NCBI GenBank assembly: GCA_009837725.1
Contig: VXSY01000113.1
Location: forward strand, 10,623 to 46,911
From: Gammaproteobacteria bacterium
Lineage (GTDB): Bacteria > Pseudomonadota > Gammaproteobacteria > Pseudomonadales > Azotimanducaceae
Direction: 5' to 3'
DNA length: 36,289 nucleotides
Below, piece after piece: positions 24,873 through 34,611 of the stretch. Position 1 is the first letter of the stretch, and each line of letters starts with the position of its first letter. A program made the position numbers and the translations under genes. Under the pieces are notes generated by a model. The model saw only the letters and a list, made by a program, of their open reading frames with translations, did no database searches and was not told the DNA's origin.

Positions 24873-26033
24873 ATGGATTCGCCCCACGAAGTTCCACGGT
24901 CGGCGCCTTCGCTCGGCGCGACGACCCTGTCTGCCGCGACGCTGTCGATCGTGCTGATGGGCGATGCGCTCATCTATGTCGTGCTTCCCGTGAGCGCCGA
25001 GGCCTTCGGGATCAGCATCGTCTGGGTCGGGGTGCTGCTCTCCGCCAACCGCTTCATCCGCATCGTGTCCTACGGCTTGATCGCGCGGGCGACTGTCGCC
25101 ACCGGCGTGCGGCTCGCGACGATTGTGGCGTGCATCGGCGGCGCGTCGTCGACGGTGATGTACTGGCTCTTTGATGGAGGTTGGCTCCTTCTCGTCGCGC
25201 GGCTCTTGTGGGGCCTCTCCTTTGCCGCCCTCACCCTGACCACCCTCGCCTACGCGGTTGCGGACCGACATCGCGCGGGAACGCGGGTCGGCCTCAGTCG
25301 CGCGATCCAGCAACTCGGACCCGTCATCGCCCTGACCGCGGGAGCTTGGATCGCGGGTCAGCTCGGACCCAAGTCCGCGTTCCTCCTGCTCGGACTCGCC
25401 TCCTTCCTTGCGCTACCGTTTGCTCTCGCCCTCCCGCGCGAAGGTGCCAAGCCGCGCGAGAGCCGTCCCCGTTGGCTGCCGAAACCGGACGGGCTCGACT
25501 GGCTGTTTTTTGCCGTTGGATTCACGGTCGATGGCGTCTTCGTGATGACGATCACCATCATCCTCGCCGACCTCGTGTCCCTCGAGGCGGCAATCCTCGG
25601 CGGCGGCATCGTTCTCTCGCTCCGAGGCGTGGGCGAGGCAGTGTTCGCGCCCATCGGCGGTTGGCTCGGCGACCGGCTGGGCACCGAAGTGTCGCTCTTC
25701 GCCGCGACGGCATTGACCGTGGGCGGCCTCGCTGCCATCGCGCTCGGCGGCGTCTATGCCGGCGCGGCAGCGGTCATCGTCGGTCGGGCTGCGCTCGCGG
25801 CGCTGGGCCCGGCGGCGGTGGCGGTGCGAAGTCCGAGCGAGCACCTGATGCACCGGATGGCGACGATGCAGACCTGGCGCGACTTCGGCGCCGCGCTCGG
25901 CCCACTGCTGTCCGGCTTCTTCCTTGGCGGCTTCTCGATGCCCGTGATCTATCTCGCGCTCGTCCTCATCCTGGCCGTCGCGCTTCTCGCGCAGCTCCTC
26001 CTCCGCATCTGCTCGCAGCGGACTTGCTCTTAG
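24873..26033 (+). CDS. major facilitator superfamily transporter
   Basis: 386 residues with twelve hydrophobic segments and a central cytoplasmic loop near residue 190 (LPREGAKPRESRPRW). Short loops such as GGWLGDRLGTE between segments 7 and 8 resemble the MFS loop 8-9 motif, and RLLWGLSFAALT suits the helix 4 region. The family moves small solutes by proton or solute coupling. The substrate cannot be inferred, and efflux is possible. The gene stands alone on the plus strand between the nuclease cassette and the toxin-antitoxin pair. Confidence 0.85.
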   Translation: MDSPHEVPRSAPSLGATTLSAATLSIVLMGDALIYVVLPVSAEAFGISIVWVGVLLSANRFIRIVSYGLIARATVATGVRLATIVACIGGASSTVMYWLFDGGWLLLVARLLWGLSFAALTLTTLAYAVADRHRAGTRVGLSRAIQQLGPVIALTAGAWIAGQLGPKSAFLLLGLASFLALPFALALPREGAKPRESRPRWLPKPDGLDWLFFAVGFTVDGVFVMTITIILADLVSLEAAILGGGIVLSLRGVGEAVFAPIGGWLGDRLGTEVSLFAATALTVGGLAAIALGGVYAGAAAVIVGRAALAALGPAAVAVRSPSEHLMHRMATMQTWRDFGAALGPLLSGFFLGGFSMPVIYLALVLILAVALLAQLLLRICSQRTCS

Positions 26034-26137
26034 CCATCGGAGGCCGATGCAACCGACGGTCCGTCGCAGGTGGCCCTGGGCGACGTCGGCTTGCATGGTA
26101 GGATTTCTTCATTCACCATTAATGCAAGGCCTTGGCA

Positions 26138-26425
26138 ATGAACCCTGTTCTTGGTAGCACCAACGCATCTGAGGACACATCGCGGCGTGTTCGCATCGAT
26201 TCCGCGGGGCGGGTGGTGATCCCTGTCGAGGTGCGAAAGGCGCTGGGGATCGAGAGTGGCCAGGATTTGGTGCTCTCGCTTGATGCGGACGGCGTCACGC
26301 TGCGCACGCTGGAACATGCCCGCGCACGGGTCAAAGCCATCGCACAGGTCCATCGGAAAGAAGCCGGAAGTGTCGTTGACGCCTTCCTGGCCGCGCGGCG
26401 GGCGGAAGCTGCGAGCGAGTTGTGA
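26138..26425 (+). CDS. vapB: VapB-type antitoxin with AbrB/MazE fold
   Basis: 95 residues. The N-terminal swapped-hairpin DNA-binding domain reads RRVRIDSAGRVVIPVEVRKALG, the classic AbrB/MazE signature. The acidic/helical C-terminal part would bind and neutralise the toxin. A near-palindrome centred on CAAGGCCTTG (26125-26134) sits directly before the ATG and is a candidate autoregulatory operator. The stop overlaps the toxin GTG (GTGA), the usual coupled arrangement. A TTG two codons upstream is the only other start. Confidence 0.9.
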   Translation: MNPVLGSTNASEDTSRRVRIDSAGRVVIPVEVRKALGIESGQDLVLSLDADGVTLRTLEHARARVKAIAQVHRKEAGSVVDAFLAARRAEAASEL

Positions 26426-26805
26426 GCGGTTTTGTACTGGATGCATCGGCGGTGATCGCGGAACTCTTCGACGAGCCGGGGGCCGACGCGGTACATGAGG
26501 CGATTGAATCAGGCGCTACGATGTCTGCAGTCAACGCAGCGGAGGTGGCGGCGAAGCTCGGCGCGGACGGCTGGGCGGATGCGGAAGTTCCGCTCGTGTT
26601 CGATGGCATTGACATCGTCCCATTCGACCTGCCGCACGCGCTCTTGAGCGGGCGCTACAGACAAACGACCCGTCACCTCGGACTAGGTCTTGGAGACCGC
26701 GCTTGTCTCGCCGCTGCCTGCCTCTCTCAACAAACGGCATTGACCGCCGACCGGGCATGGCGGTCGCTGGTGATCGAAGGCGTCGAGATCATCTGCATCC
26801 GGTAG
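26422..26805 (+). CDS. vapC: VapC-type PIN-domain toxin ribonuclease
   Basis: 127 residues with the four PIN acidic positions: Asp7 in VLDASAVIA, Glu41 in VNAAEVAAKL, Asp92 in LGDRACLAAA and Asp109 in LTADRAW. VapC toxins are Mg-dependent RNases that cut tRNA or rRNA; the exact target is not predictable. The start GTG is embedded in the antitoxin stop. The pair sits at the edge of the accessory block, next to the resumption of core genes. Confidence 0.93.
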   Translation: MSGFVLDASAVIAELFDEPGADAVHEAIESGATMSAVNAAEVAAKLGADGWADAEVPLVFDGIDIVPFDLPHALLSGRYRQTTRHLGLGLGDRACLAAACLSQQTALTADRAWRSLVIEGVEIICIR

Positions 26806-26846
26806 CGCAACAGTTCGCATTGCGATGGTTTCTACGGCGCCAGCTC

Positions 26847-27049
26847 CTAGGCCAGTGACTCCCGTTCTTCGGCCGTCAGTTCGCGGGCTTCTTCGGGGAG
26901 CATTACCGGGATGCCGTCGTGGATGGGGTAGGCGAGGCCGCTGGCGGCGCACCAGAGTTCGTCGCCGGTTCCCTCGCCCGAGGGGCGCAGCACCAAGGGG
27001 GCGTGGGAGAGGGGGCAGACGAGGATTTCGAGCAGGCGCGAGTCGATCA

Positions 27050-27050
<1 letters not shown>
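26847..27050 (-). CDS. Trm112/YcaR-family small protein
   Basis: 67 residues matching the E. coli YcaR shape: [15 protein letters not shown], a middle [20 protein letters not shown], then EEARELT. Of the four zinc Cys found in Trm112 proteins, only two remain (C12 and C34), as in several bacterial members. Bacterial Trm112-like proteins may partner methyltransferases, but their role is poorly defined. Its ATG overlaps the purA stop (TGATG), so it is coupled to purA. Confidence 0.85.
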
Positions 27051-28375
<1,325 letters not shown>

Positions 28376-28434
28376 TTACGGACGATGCGCCGGTGGCACC
28401 GAAGGTGCCAGCTAGCCCGGGCGCGAAGGCCCCT

Positions 28435-29304
28435 TCAGCCGCCGCTCTGCTCGAGGTATTGGAAGAAGTCGCTCTTCGGATCGATGACGAGCGTGTCCCG
28501 CCGATCCTGGAAGACATTGGCGTAGGCGTTGGTGCTGCGATAGAACTTGTAGAACTCGGGGTCGCTGTTGAAGGCGGCGGCGTAGATCTCGGCCGCCTTC
28601 GCATCGCCCTCGCCGCGCAGTTCCTCGGCCTGCCGATAGGCTTCCGCGCCGATGACCACCACTTGCCGGTCCGCATCGGCGGTGATGCCGAGCGCTAGCT
28701 CGCGCCCGGTGGCGCGATACTGGCGAGCCTCGATCTTGCGCTCCGAGTTCATGCGTTCGTACACCGCCACGGACACTTCCGGCGGCAGGTCGATCTTCTT
28801 CACGCGCACGTCGACGACGTTGACGCCCATCTCGCGGCTCATCACCTCGTTGAGGTCGCGGGTGAGTTCCTGCATGAGCTGGTCGCGCTCGCCGGAGATC
28901 ACTTCGTGCATGTCGCGCCGGCTGATCTGGTTGCGCAGGCCCTCGTTGACCCGTTCCTGCAGCAGGTTGCGGGCGCGGGTTTCGTCGCCGGAACTCGCGG
29001 TGTAGTAGCGCTGCACGTCGCCCACTTTCCACTTGGCGAACATGTCCACCACCAGCGGCTTCTTCTCCAGCGTGTAGTAGCGCGCCGCTGGCGCATCGAG
29101 CGTCAGCACCCGACCGTCGAACTTGCGCACATCCTCGGCGATGGGCATCTTGATGTGCAGCCCAGGCGCGATGTCGGCGCGCTCGACGGCGCCGAAGCGC
29201 AGGAGCAGCGCCCGCTCGGTTTCGTGGACGGTGAACACGGCGTTGCTGACGAGCACGGCACCGAGCACGAGCACGATCACGGCGACGATCAGCTTCACGT
29301 TCAT
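28435..29304 (-). CDS. hflC: HflC, SPFH-domain modulator of FtsH
   Basis: 289 residues. An N-terminal membrane anchor (about 4-24) is followed by VHETERALLLRFGAV and the SPFH/band-7 domain. A long helical stretch is rich in Ala/Glu (EAYRQAEELRGEGDAKAAEIYA), as in stomatins. With HflK it forms a cage around FtsH at the inner membrane and tunes proteolysis. GGGAG lies six bases before the ATG. It follows hflK after 46 bp. Confidence 0.97.
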   Translation of the reverse strand: MNVKLIVAVIVLVLGAVLVSNAVFTVHETERALLLRFGAVERADIAPGLHIKMPIAEDVRKFDGRVLTLDAPAARYYTLEKKPLVVDMFAKWKVGDVQRYYTASSGDETRARNLLQERVNEGLRNQISRRDMHEVISGERDQLMQELTRDLNEVMSREMGVNVVDVRVKKIDLPPEVSVAVYERMNSERKIEARQYRATGRELALGITADADRQVVVIGAEAYRQAEELRGEGDAKAAEIYAAAFNSDPEFYKFYRSTNAYANVFQDRRDTLVIDPKSDFFQYLEQSGG

Positions 29305-29350
29305 GAGCTTCTCCCAATTGGATGGCGTTGCATGGAGCCGCCGAGGGCCA

Positions 29351-30466
29351 TCATCGACTCTCCCTCGGCCGGCCCGCCTGCCTCGCCTCGATTTCGCGCA
29401 AGACCTGGTCTGCGATTTCGTCGGCGCTCTGGCCGCCTGCCGCAGCGCGCGAGGCGATCGAGTCGAGCGGCAGAACCATCATGTTGTTGCCGCCTTCCAC
29501 ATCCACCATCACCTTGGAGCTGTTCTGCAGCACCGACTCGATGGAGTTGATGTAGAGGCGATCCCGGGTGACTTCCGGCGCGAGCTGGTATTGCGCCAGG
29601 AGCTGGTTGAATCGGCGGGCTTCACCGGTCGCCTCCGCGATCACCTGCTCGCGGTATGCGTTCGCCTCCTCAATGGCCTTCTGCGCTTCGCCGCGAGCGC
29701 CGGGTACCACCCCCTCGGCGTAGGCGTTGGCTTCGTTGACGGCGCGCACCTCGTCTTCCTTCGCCTTCTGCACGTCGTCGAAGGCTTCCTGAACCTGTTG
29801 CGGCGGACCGCTGCGGTCGATGCTGACCTTGCTCACGGTGATGCCGGTGCCGTAGCGGTTGAGGTAGCTCTGCAGCCTGTCCTGCACCTCGATGGCCACC
29901 GCCTCGCGACCTTCCGTGATCACAGAATCCATGGTGGAACTGCCCACCACGTGCCGCAGCGCGCTCTCCGTGGCGTGGTCCAAGCTCGTGCCGGGGTTCC
30001 TGACGTTGACGAGAAAGGCGCGGGGGTCGCCGACGACGAACTGCACGGTGAGGCTGACATCGACGATGTTCTCGTCTTCCGTGAGCATCAGTGCCTGGTG
30101 GCTGTGGGAGTTGACCCGGGTGATGTTCACCGGTGTCACCACGTCGATGAGGGGCGGGTTCCAATGCAGCCCCGGCAGCTTCGTTTCTGCGAGTGCGCGG
30201 CCGAAGCGGAACACCACGCCCCGCTCCTGTTGATCGATCTGGTAGATGCCCCAAGCGCCGTAGGCGATGGCCAGCACCACCGCGGCGATGCCCACGGTGG
30301 ACCATTTGAACGGCGAACGGCCCGAGCCGCCACTCTTGCCGCCGCCGAATATGCCAGTGACCTTGTTCTGGAACTCGCGCAGGGCCTCGTCGAGATCGGG
30401 CGGACCCTGATCGCCACGCCGCTTCCACGGATCGTTGCCGTTGCCGCCCGGTTCGTTCCAAGCCAT
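29351..30466 (-). CDS. hflK: HflK, SPFH-domain modulator of FtsH
   Basis: 371 residues from the ATG that gives the conserved MAWNEPGGNGNDPW. A Gly/Ser-rich leader, a membrane segment (WSTVGIAAVVLAIAYGAWGIY), the SPFH domain (QQERGVVFRFGRA onward) and a helical region follow. HflK and HflC form the FtsH-regulating complex. A TTG four codons upstream is less likely. The usual upstream neighbours hfq and hflX are not in the window. The upstream 490 bp is repeat-filled. Confidence 0.97.
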   Translation of the reverse strand: MAWNEPGGNGNDPWKRRGDQGPPDLDEALREFQNKVTGIFGGGKSGGSGRSPFKWSTVGIAAVVLAIAYGAWGIYQIDQQERGVVFRFGRALAETKLPGLHWNPPLIDVVTPVNITRVNSHSHQALMLTEDENIVDVSLTVQFVVGDPRAFLVNVRNPGTSLDHATESALRHVVGSSTMDSVITEGREAVAIEVQDRLQSYLNRYGTGITVSKVSIDRSGPPQQVQEAFDDVQKAKEDEVRAVNEANAYAEGVVPGARGEAQKAIEEANAYREQVIAEATGEARRFNQLLAQYQLAPEVTRDRLYINSIESVLQNSSKVMVDVEGGNNMMVLPLDSIASRAAAGGQSADEIADQVLREIEARQAGRPRESR

Positions 30467-30563
30467 GTTCGTATCCAAGCTCGATTCCGATGAGGATTCT
30501 AGCCCGGATTATTCATGAATGCCGTACTGCAGACGACGATCCACTCGCGGTGGCTCCGTAGGT

Positions 30564-30608
30564 CGGTAGTTCGCTTAGCGAACTACCGACGCGCCCACTA
30601 GGCCGCGC
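30564..30608 (+). repeat. paired-hairpin element, CGGTAGTTCGC type
   Basis: Stem 1 CGGTAGTTCGC-TTA-GCGAACTACCG is a perfect 11-bp pairing. The linker A and an imperfect stem 2 (CGCGCCCACTAGGCCGCG) follow. Confidence 0.85.
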
Positions 30609-30682
30609 TGCCAACCGAGAAGGGCGGCGCATGCGTCGCCCTGTCCGGCAGACCGGTGGGCCGCCGCCAAGTCCGACGGACT

Positions 30683-30798
30683 GCTAGGAGGCTGCGCCGT
30701 AGGAAACGGCGCTGGCTCCTAGCCGGAGGGTGAGCGTACGCGAACCCGTAGGCCAGCAGTTGCAAAGCAACTGCCGACGCGCTCGTAGAGCGCGCTAG
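30683..30798 (+). repeat. composite repeat B, copy 2
   Basis: A long imperfect hairpin (GCTAGGAG...CGCCGT, ACGGCG...CTCCTAGC) is followed by GGGTGAGCGTACGCGAACCC. A paired-hairpin element comes next: CAGTTGC-AAA-GCAACTG, then CGCGCTC-GTA-GAGCGCG. The order and spacer match the copy at 6341-6455. Confidence 0.75.
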
Positions 30799-30823
30799 TG
30801 CGTGAACAAGGCGGGCCTTTGGA

Positions 30824-30858
30824 GGGAAGGCATCATGCCTTCCCTGCGCGCCTGTGGC
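30824..30858 (+). repeat. paired-hairpin element, GGGAAGGCA type
   Basis: Stem 1 GGGAAGGCA-TCA-TGCCTTCCC (9 bp) is followed by TG and an imperfect CGCGCC...GGCGTG stem. Confidence 0.8.
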
Positions 30859-30901
30859 GTGCTGTCCGCGACCTGCAATGAGAAAGCGCCAATCAGCGCT
30901 A

Positions 30902-30920
30902 GGAAGGCAGGATGCCTTCC
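30902..30920 (-). repeat. inverted GGAAGGCA hairpin
   Basis: GGAAGGCA-GGA-TGCCTTCC (8 bp). On the minus strand it is followed by AGCGC-TGATTG-GCGCT, a second stem like that at 12681. It lies about 40 bp downstream of the CoA-transferase stop. Confidence 0.75.
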
Positions 30921-30958
30921 CTCCAAGGGCCCCCATCACAAGTCCAACGGGCTGCTAC

Positions 30959-33380
30959 CTATCTCGCCGCGATTGGGACTGTGCCGACCACATCGTCGAT
31001 GATGAGTTCGGCGATGTCGTCGTCGGTGAGGCCGGCGTGCTCCTTCAGGATCTCGCTCGCGTGTTCACCGAGGAGCGGTGCGCGTGCGTTGGGCAGAGGG
31101 CCCGCGTGGCGGAAGCGGTAGGGTTGAGCGGGATAGTGCTTGGCACCGAGGCCGGGGCGGTCTTGCAGCAGCAGGCCCTCGCGGGCGGCTAGCTGCGGGT
31201 CGGCGAGGAGTTCGGGGCCGTTCATCACCGCCCCGGCGGGAATGCCTGCCGCTTGCAGGGCTTCCATCAACGCCAAATGGTCCTGGGTCGTGGTCCAAGC
31301 GGCGATGCGGTCGCGGGTGAGAGCACTCCCATTCGACCCGCCGACGAGTTCGGTAAGCCGGCGGCAGTGGTCTTGTGTCTTGCAGGTGATGGCGATCCAG
31401 CGGTTGCCCGTGCAGGGATAAACCCCTTGCAGCGGATAGTGGTGGTGGGTCGTTGCCGACTCGCCCCGGATCGACGCCGGCGAGCGACCAAGCGGTCATG
31501 GCGTCGCCCACGTACAGACTGCACGCCTCCACCTGGCCGAAGTCGATGTGCTGGCCGACGCCCGTGCGGTCCCGGTGGTTCAGGGCTGCGAACAGCGCGT
31601 TCGCGCCCATCACGCCCGCGAACAGGTCGCCACCGGTGGTGCCGGTGAAGAGTGGATCGCCGTCCGGATAGCCGGTGAGGTGAGTGAAGCCGCCCATCTG
31701 CTCGGTGGACATGCCGAAGGCGACGTAGTCGCGCCAGGGGCTGTCGGCGCCGAAGCCGGACAGCGAGATCATCACCAGGCGCGGGTTGATGGCGTGCAGG
31801 GTCTCCCACGAGAGACCGAACTTGGCCATGACGCGGGGCGTGTAGTTCTCGATCAGGATGTCGGCATCGCGCACCATGGTCTTGACGATGTCGACGCCGC
31901 GCGGGTCGGTGAGGTTGAGCGTCACGTCGCGCTTGTTGCGGTTGACCCAGTTGAAGTAGGGCGAACTCTCCCACGATGGCAGTTCGCCGGTGCCTCCGGT
32001 CGCGCTGCCGCGCCAGCCGTCGATGCGCTGGATGGACTCCACCTTGATGACATCCGCACCGGCGTCGGCGGCAATCTGCGCACACACGGGGCCGGCGAAG
32101 AACATCGACAGATCGAGAACGCGCACGCCTTCGAGAGGCAATGGATTGGCCTCGTTGCCCGGGTCCTCCCGAGGGGCTGCCGGCGCCGCTGGCAGATTCG
32201 ACAGAACCTCCTTCGTATGTTCGCCCAAAAGCGGCGGGCGGAAGGGCCGCGGTTCGGTTGCGGTGGCTCGGAATGGAACGCCGGGCACCTCCACCTCGCC
32301 GGCGGTGGGGTGTTCAAGCGGCACGATGAAGCCGCGATGACGATGCGGCGGCAGCGCGAACATGCCGGCCATGTCGGGCACGAGGCCGAATGGCACGCGC
32401 CACTTCTCCGCCTCGTGGAACAGCTCGTCGGCGGTTCGATCCGCCAGAGCGGTTTGGAATGCCTCTCGCACCTCCTCCAGCCGCTCGTCCGGGTTGACCC
32501 ATGAGAGGGATTGGTAGCGGGGATTCTCGGCGATGTCCTCGCGCCCGAGAAAGTCGCAGAGCATGTGCCACTGCGGCCGTGTGAGCGCATTCAAGCCAAT
32601 GTAGCCATCGGCGGTGGGCAGCATGTAGCAGGCGCCGGCACCCGAGCCCACGCTGGAGTAGCGCTCGGGAGAAAGCCCGCGATACTCGTACAGCATTGTC
32701 GGGATCTGCGCGCCGGCCAGCACCGCCTGCTGCACGCTCGCATCGATGTGCTCGCCCCGGCCGTGGCGCGAACGACCGACGATGGCGAGTTGCGTTGCCG
32801 CTGCGGCGAAGGCGCCGGTGAGCGTCTCGGAGACGTTGCCTCCCACCTGCAACGGCTCGCGTTCCGGCACGCCGCACAGGTGGCACCAGCCGCCAACGGC
32901 ACAGGAGACGAGATGCGACGACTGGTAGTGCGACTGCGGGCCAAACGAACCGAACCCGGAGACCGTGGTGAGGATCACGGCCGGGTTCCATCCTCGGAGC
33001 GCCTGATAGCCGATGCCGGCGGCGTCAAGCTCCTCGGCGGTTTGCCCGGAAACCACCACATCGTAGCGCTGCACCAACCGGGCAAGCTGCTCGCGCCCAG
33101 CGGCGGAATCGAGCGCAAGCGCCACGCTGCGCTTGCTGGTGTTGAGGAAGAAGAACGTCGCGCTGCTCTCGCGACGCGTCTCGGGGTCTTGTGCAGAAGC
33201 GGGAAACGGCCCCAGCGCCCGCGCCTCGTCGCCGGTGCCCGGACGCTCCACCTTGACGACATCCGCCCCCAAATCGCCAAGCAACTTGGCACAAAACGGC
33301 CCCGCCACCCCTTCCGAAATGTCGAGCACTCGCACCCCAGCGAGCGGCGCAACGCCTGCCCCTGCCTCACCCATAGCCAT
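30959..33380 (-). pseudogene. tandem two-domain CaiB/BaiF CoA-transferase with one frameshift
   Basis: A duplicated-domain CoA-transferase of about 806 residues if one base is removed. Half 1 starts LAGVRVLDISEGVAGPFCAK and half 2 LEGVRVLDLSMFFAGPVCAQ (near residue 416). Both keep the catalytic-Asp motif: GEHIDASVQ (Asp213) and GQHIDFGQV (Asp613). After about residue 644 the frame breaks at the GGG run 31447-31449. Deleting one G restores NDHHHYPLQGVYPCTGNRW and continues to ADDIAELII-like residues and the TAG at 30961-30959. The family moves CoA between carboxylic acids. Whether the shift is real or a sequencing error is open. The start may be ATG 33380 or 33374. Confidence 0.8.
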
Positions 33381-33427
33381 CCCCCAACAACAGGCGCAAT
33401 CTACTACAATGCGCGCCCCCAAACGCC

Positions 33428-33503
33428 GGGTCGTTAGCTCAGCCGGTAGAGCACCGGGCTTTTAACCCGTTGGTCCTGGGTTCGATCCCCAGCCGGCCCC
33501 CCA
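33428..33503 (+). tRNA. tRNA-Lys(TTT), with an atypical acceptor stem
   Basis: It has a cloverleaf with D arm GCTC/GAGC, anticodon loop CTTTTAA (anticodon TTT), T arm CTGGG/CCCAG around TTCGATC, and encoded CCA. The acceptor 3' strand is CCGGCCC, not the ACGACCC usual in gammaproteobacterial tRNA-Lys. This leaves a T7-C66 mismatch, a T4-G69 wobble and discriminator C73 instead of A. Position 27-43 is a C-T mismatch. It is either a functional variant or a decaying copy. Confidence 0.85.
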
Positions 33504-33832
33504 TTCGTTCCTTGCGCCACCCGTTGATTCCCCGCAGCTTGGCCTCGAAGCCGAGCCGCCACCAACGTACCGGCCGGATGGCGCGGTCCCACACGCCATT
33601 CGGAGCGAGGGCCCACCCCGCTCCTCGCGCCGAAGGCGAAGCAACCAAGGGCCCAAATGTGCAACCAGCCGTCTCGCCGCGAGACGGGCCGTCCGGCGGC
33701 AGGGCCGGCCCGCTCAATCTCCTTTCACCGCCCGGGCGGGCATATCGACGCAGGAGTTTCGCGCCAGCGAAAACTCCCAACGCGCCCGCAGGGCCTGCGT
33801 GTACTATGCCCGCCTCACGAGAGGGGTGTGCG
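33504..33832. other. 329-bp region between tRNA-Lys and the SDR gene
   Basis: No gene is supported. A hairpin CCGTCTCG-CCG-CGAGACGG lies at 33669-33687 and a paired-hairpin element at 33753-33799. The SDR promoter is presumably upstream of or within this stretch. Confidence 0.5.
33753..33799 (+). repeat. paired-hairpin element, GGAGTTTCGC type
   Basis: Stem 1 GGAGTTTCGC/GCGAAAACTCC (one bulged A) around GCCA, linker CAA, then CGCGCCC-GCA-GGGC with a degenerate end. It lies 34 bp before the SDR start. Confidence 0.8.
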
Positions 33833-34609
33833 ATGGCGTTGACGCGGCTCAGCCGTTCGATCGAGGGCAGGGTGGCGATCGTCACCGGCGCCGCCAGTGG
33901 CATGGGGCGGGCAACCGCGGGGCTGTTTGCCGAGCAAGGCGCCAAGGTCGCGGCCCTCGACCTCAATGCAGAACCCCTCGAGGCAGTGGTGGCCGAGATC
34001 ACCGACACCGGCCACACAGCGAGCGCCTGGCAGCTTGATGTTGCCGACCCGGATGCAATCGCCGAGGTGATCCCGGCCATTGCCGACCAACTCGGCGGCA
34101 TCGACATACTCGTCAACAACGCCGGCATCGGTGCTGGCGGTCCGGTGGATGCGGACGACTTCGAAGCCACCTGGTCCCGTGCGTTCGACGTCCTGCTCAC
34201 CGCCCACGTTCGCATCATCCGCGCGGCGCTGCCGTGGCTGCGGCGTTCCGACTGCGCCCGCATCGTCAACATCGCCTCCACCGAAGGCCTGGGGGCCACC
34301 AAGTTCGGCAGTCCCTACACCGCTGCCAAGACCGGAGTGATCGGCCTCACTCGGTCGCTGGCCGTGGAGTTCGGCACGGAGGGCATCACCGTCAACTGCA
34401 TCTGCCCCGGCCCCATCCGCACCGGGATGACTGCCAACATCCCGGAGGAGGCCAAGCAGGAATACGCTCGCCGCCGCGTGGCGCTCAAGCGCTATGCCGA
34501 TCCGGAGGAGGTAGCGCACGGCACGCTGAGCCTCGTCCTGCCGGCATCGTCGTTCATCACGGGAGTGGCACTGCCCGTGGACGGCGGCCTCACCATCAAG
34601 AACGCCTGA
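33833..34609 (+). CDS. short-chain dehydrogenase/reductase
   Basis: 258 residues with the classical SDR pattern: the cofactor glycine motif TGAASGMG (18-25), NNAG (95-98), catalytic Ser149 in VNIAS, Tyr162 and Lys166 in PYTAAK, and the C-terminal PVDGGLTIKNA. An acidic residue (Asp43) after beta-2 suggests NAD(H) preference. It oxidises or reduces a hydroxyl/keto substrate that cannot be told from sequence. GAGAGGGG precedes the ATG; the frame stays open upstream through the tRNA, but that is not coding. A transporter gene begins two bases after the stop, so they probably share a pathway. Confidence 0.93.
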   Translation: MALTRLSRSIEGRVAIVTGAASGMGRATAGLFAEQGAKVAALDLNAEPLEAVVAEITDTGHTASAWQLDVADPDAIAEVIPAIADQLGGIDILVNNAGIGAGGPVDADDFEATWSRAFDVLLTAHVRIIRAALPWLRRSDCARIVNIASTEGLGATKFGSPYTAAKTGVIGLTRSLAVEFGTEGITVNCICPGPIRTGMTANIPEEAKQEYARRRVALKRYADPEEVAHGTLSLVLPASSFITGVALPVDGGLTIKNA

Positions 34610-34611
34610 AG

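Larger units (their letters stand above)
30467..30958. other. 492-bp repeat-filled region upstream of hflK
   Basis: It contains at least four structured elements (30564-30608, 30683-30798, 30824-30858, 30902-30920). No gene is supported. The 90 bases next to hflK should include its promoter. Confidence 0.7.

Noticed and set aside
15911-26846. Attachment-site repeat of the tRNA-Leu 3' end bounding the accessory block
   Set aside because: No second copy of the tRNA 3' sequence was seen at the far edge, and no integrase is in the window.
31440-31455. Programmed ribosomal frameshift in the CoA-transferase gene
   Set aside because: No X-XXY-YYZ slippery site or downstream pseudoknot was recognised; a mutation or sequencing error is simpler.
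33434-34302. Minus-strand ORFs over tRNA-Lys and the SDR gene
   Set aside because: The NGLKARCSTG/VKSPVLYRLS ends are antisense tRNA-Lys, and the rest is the shadow of the SDR gene.
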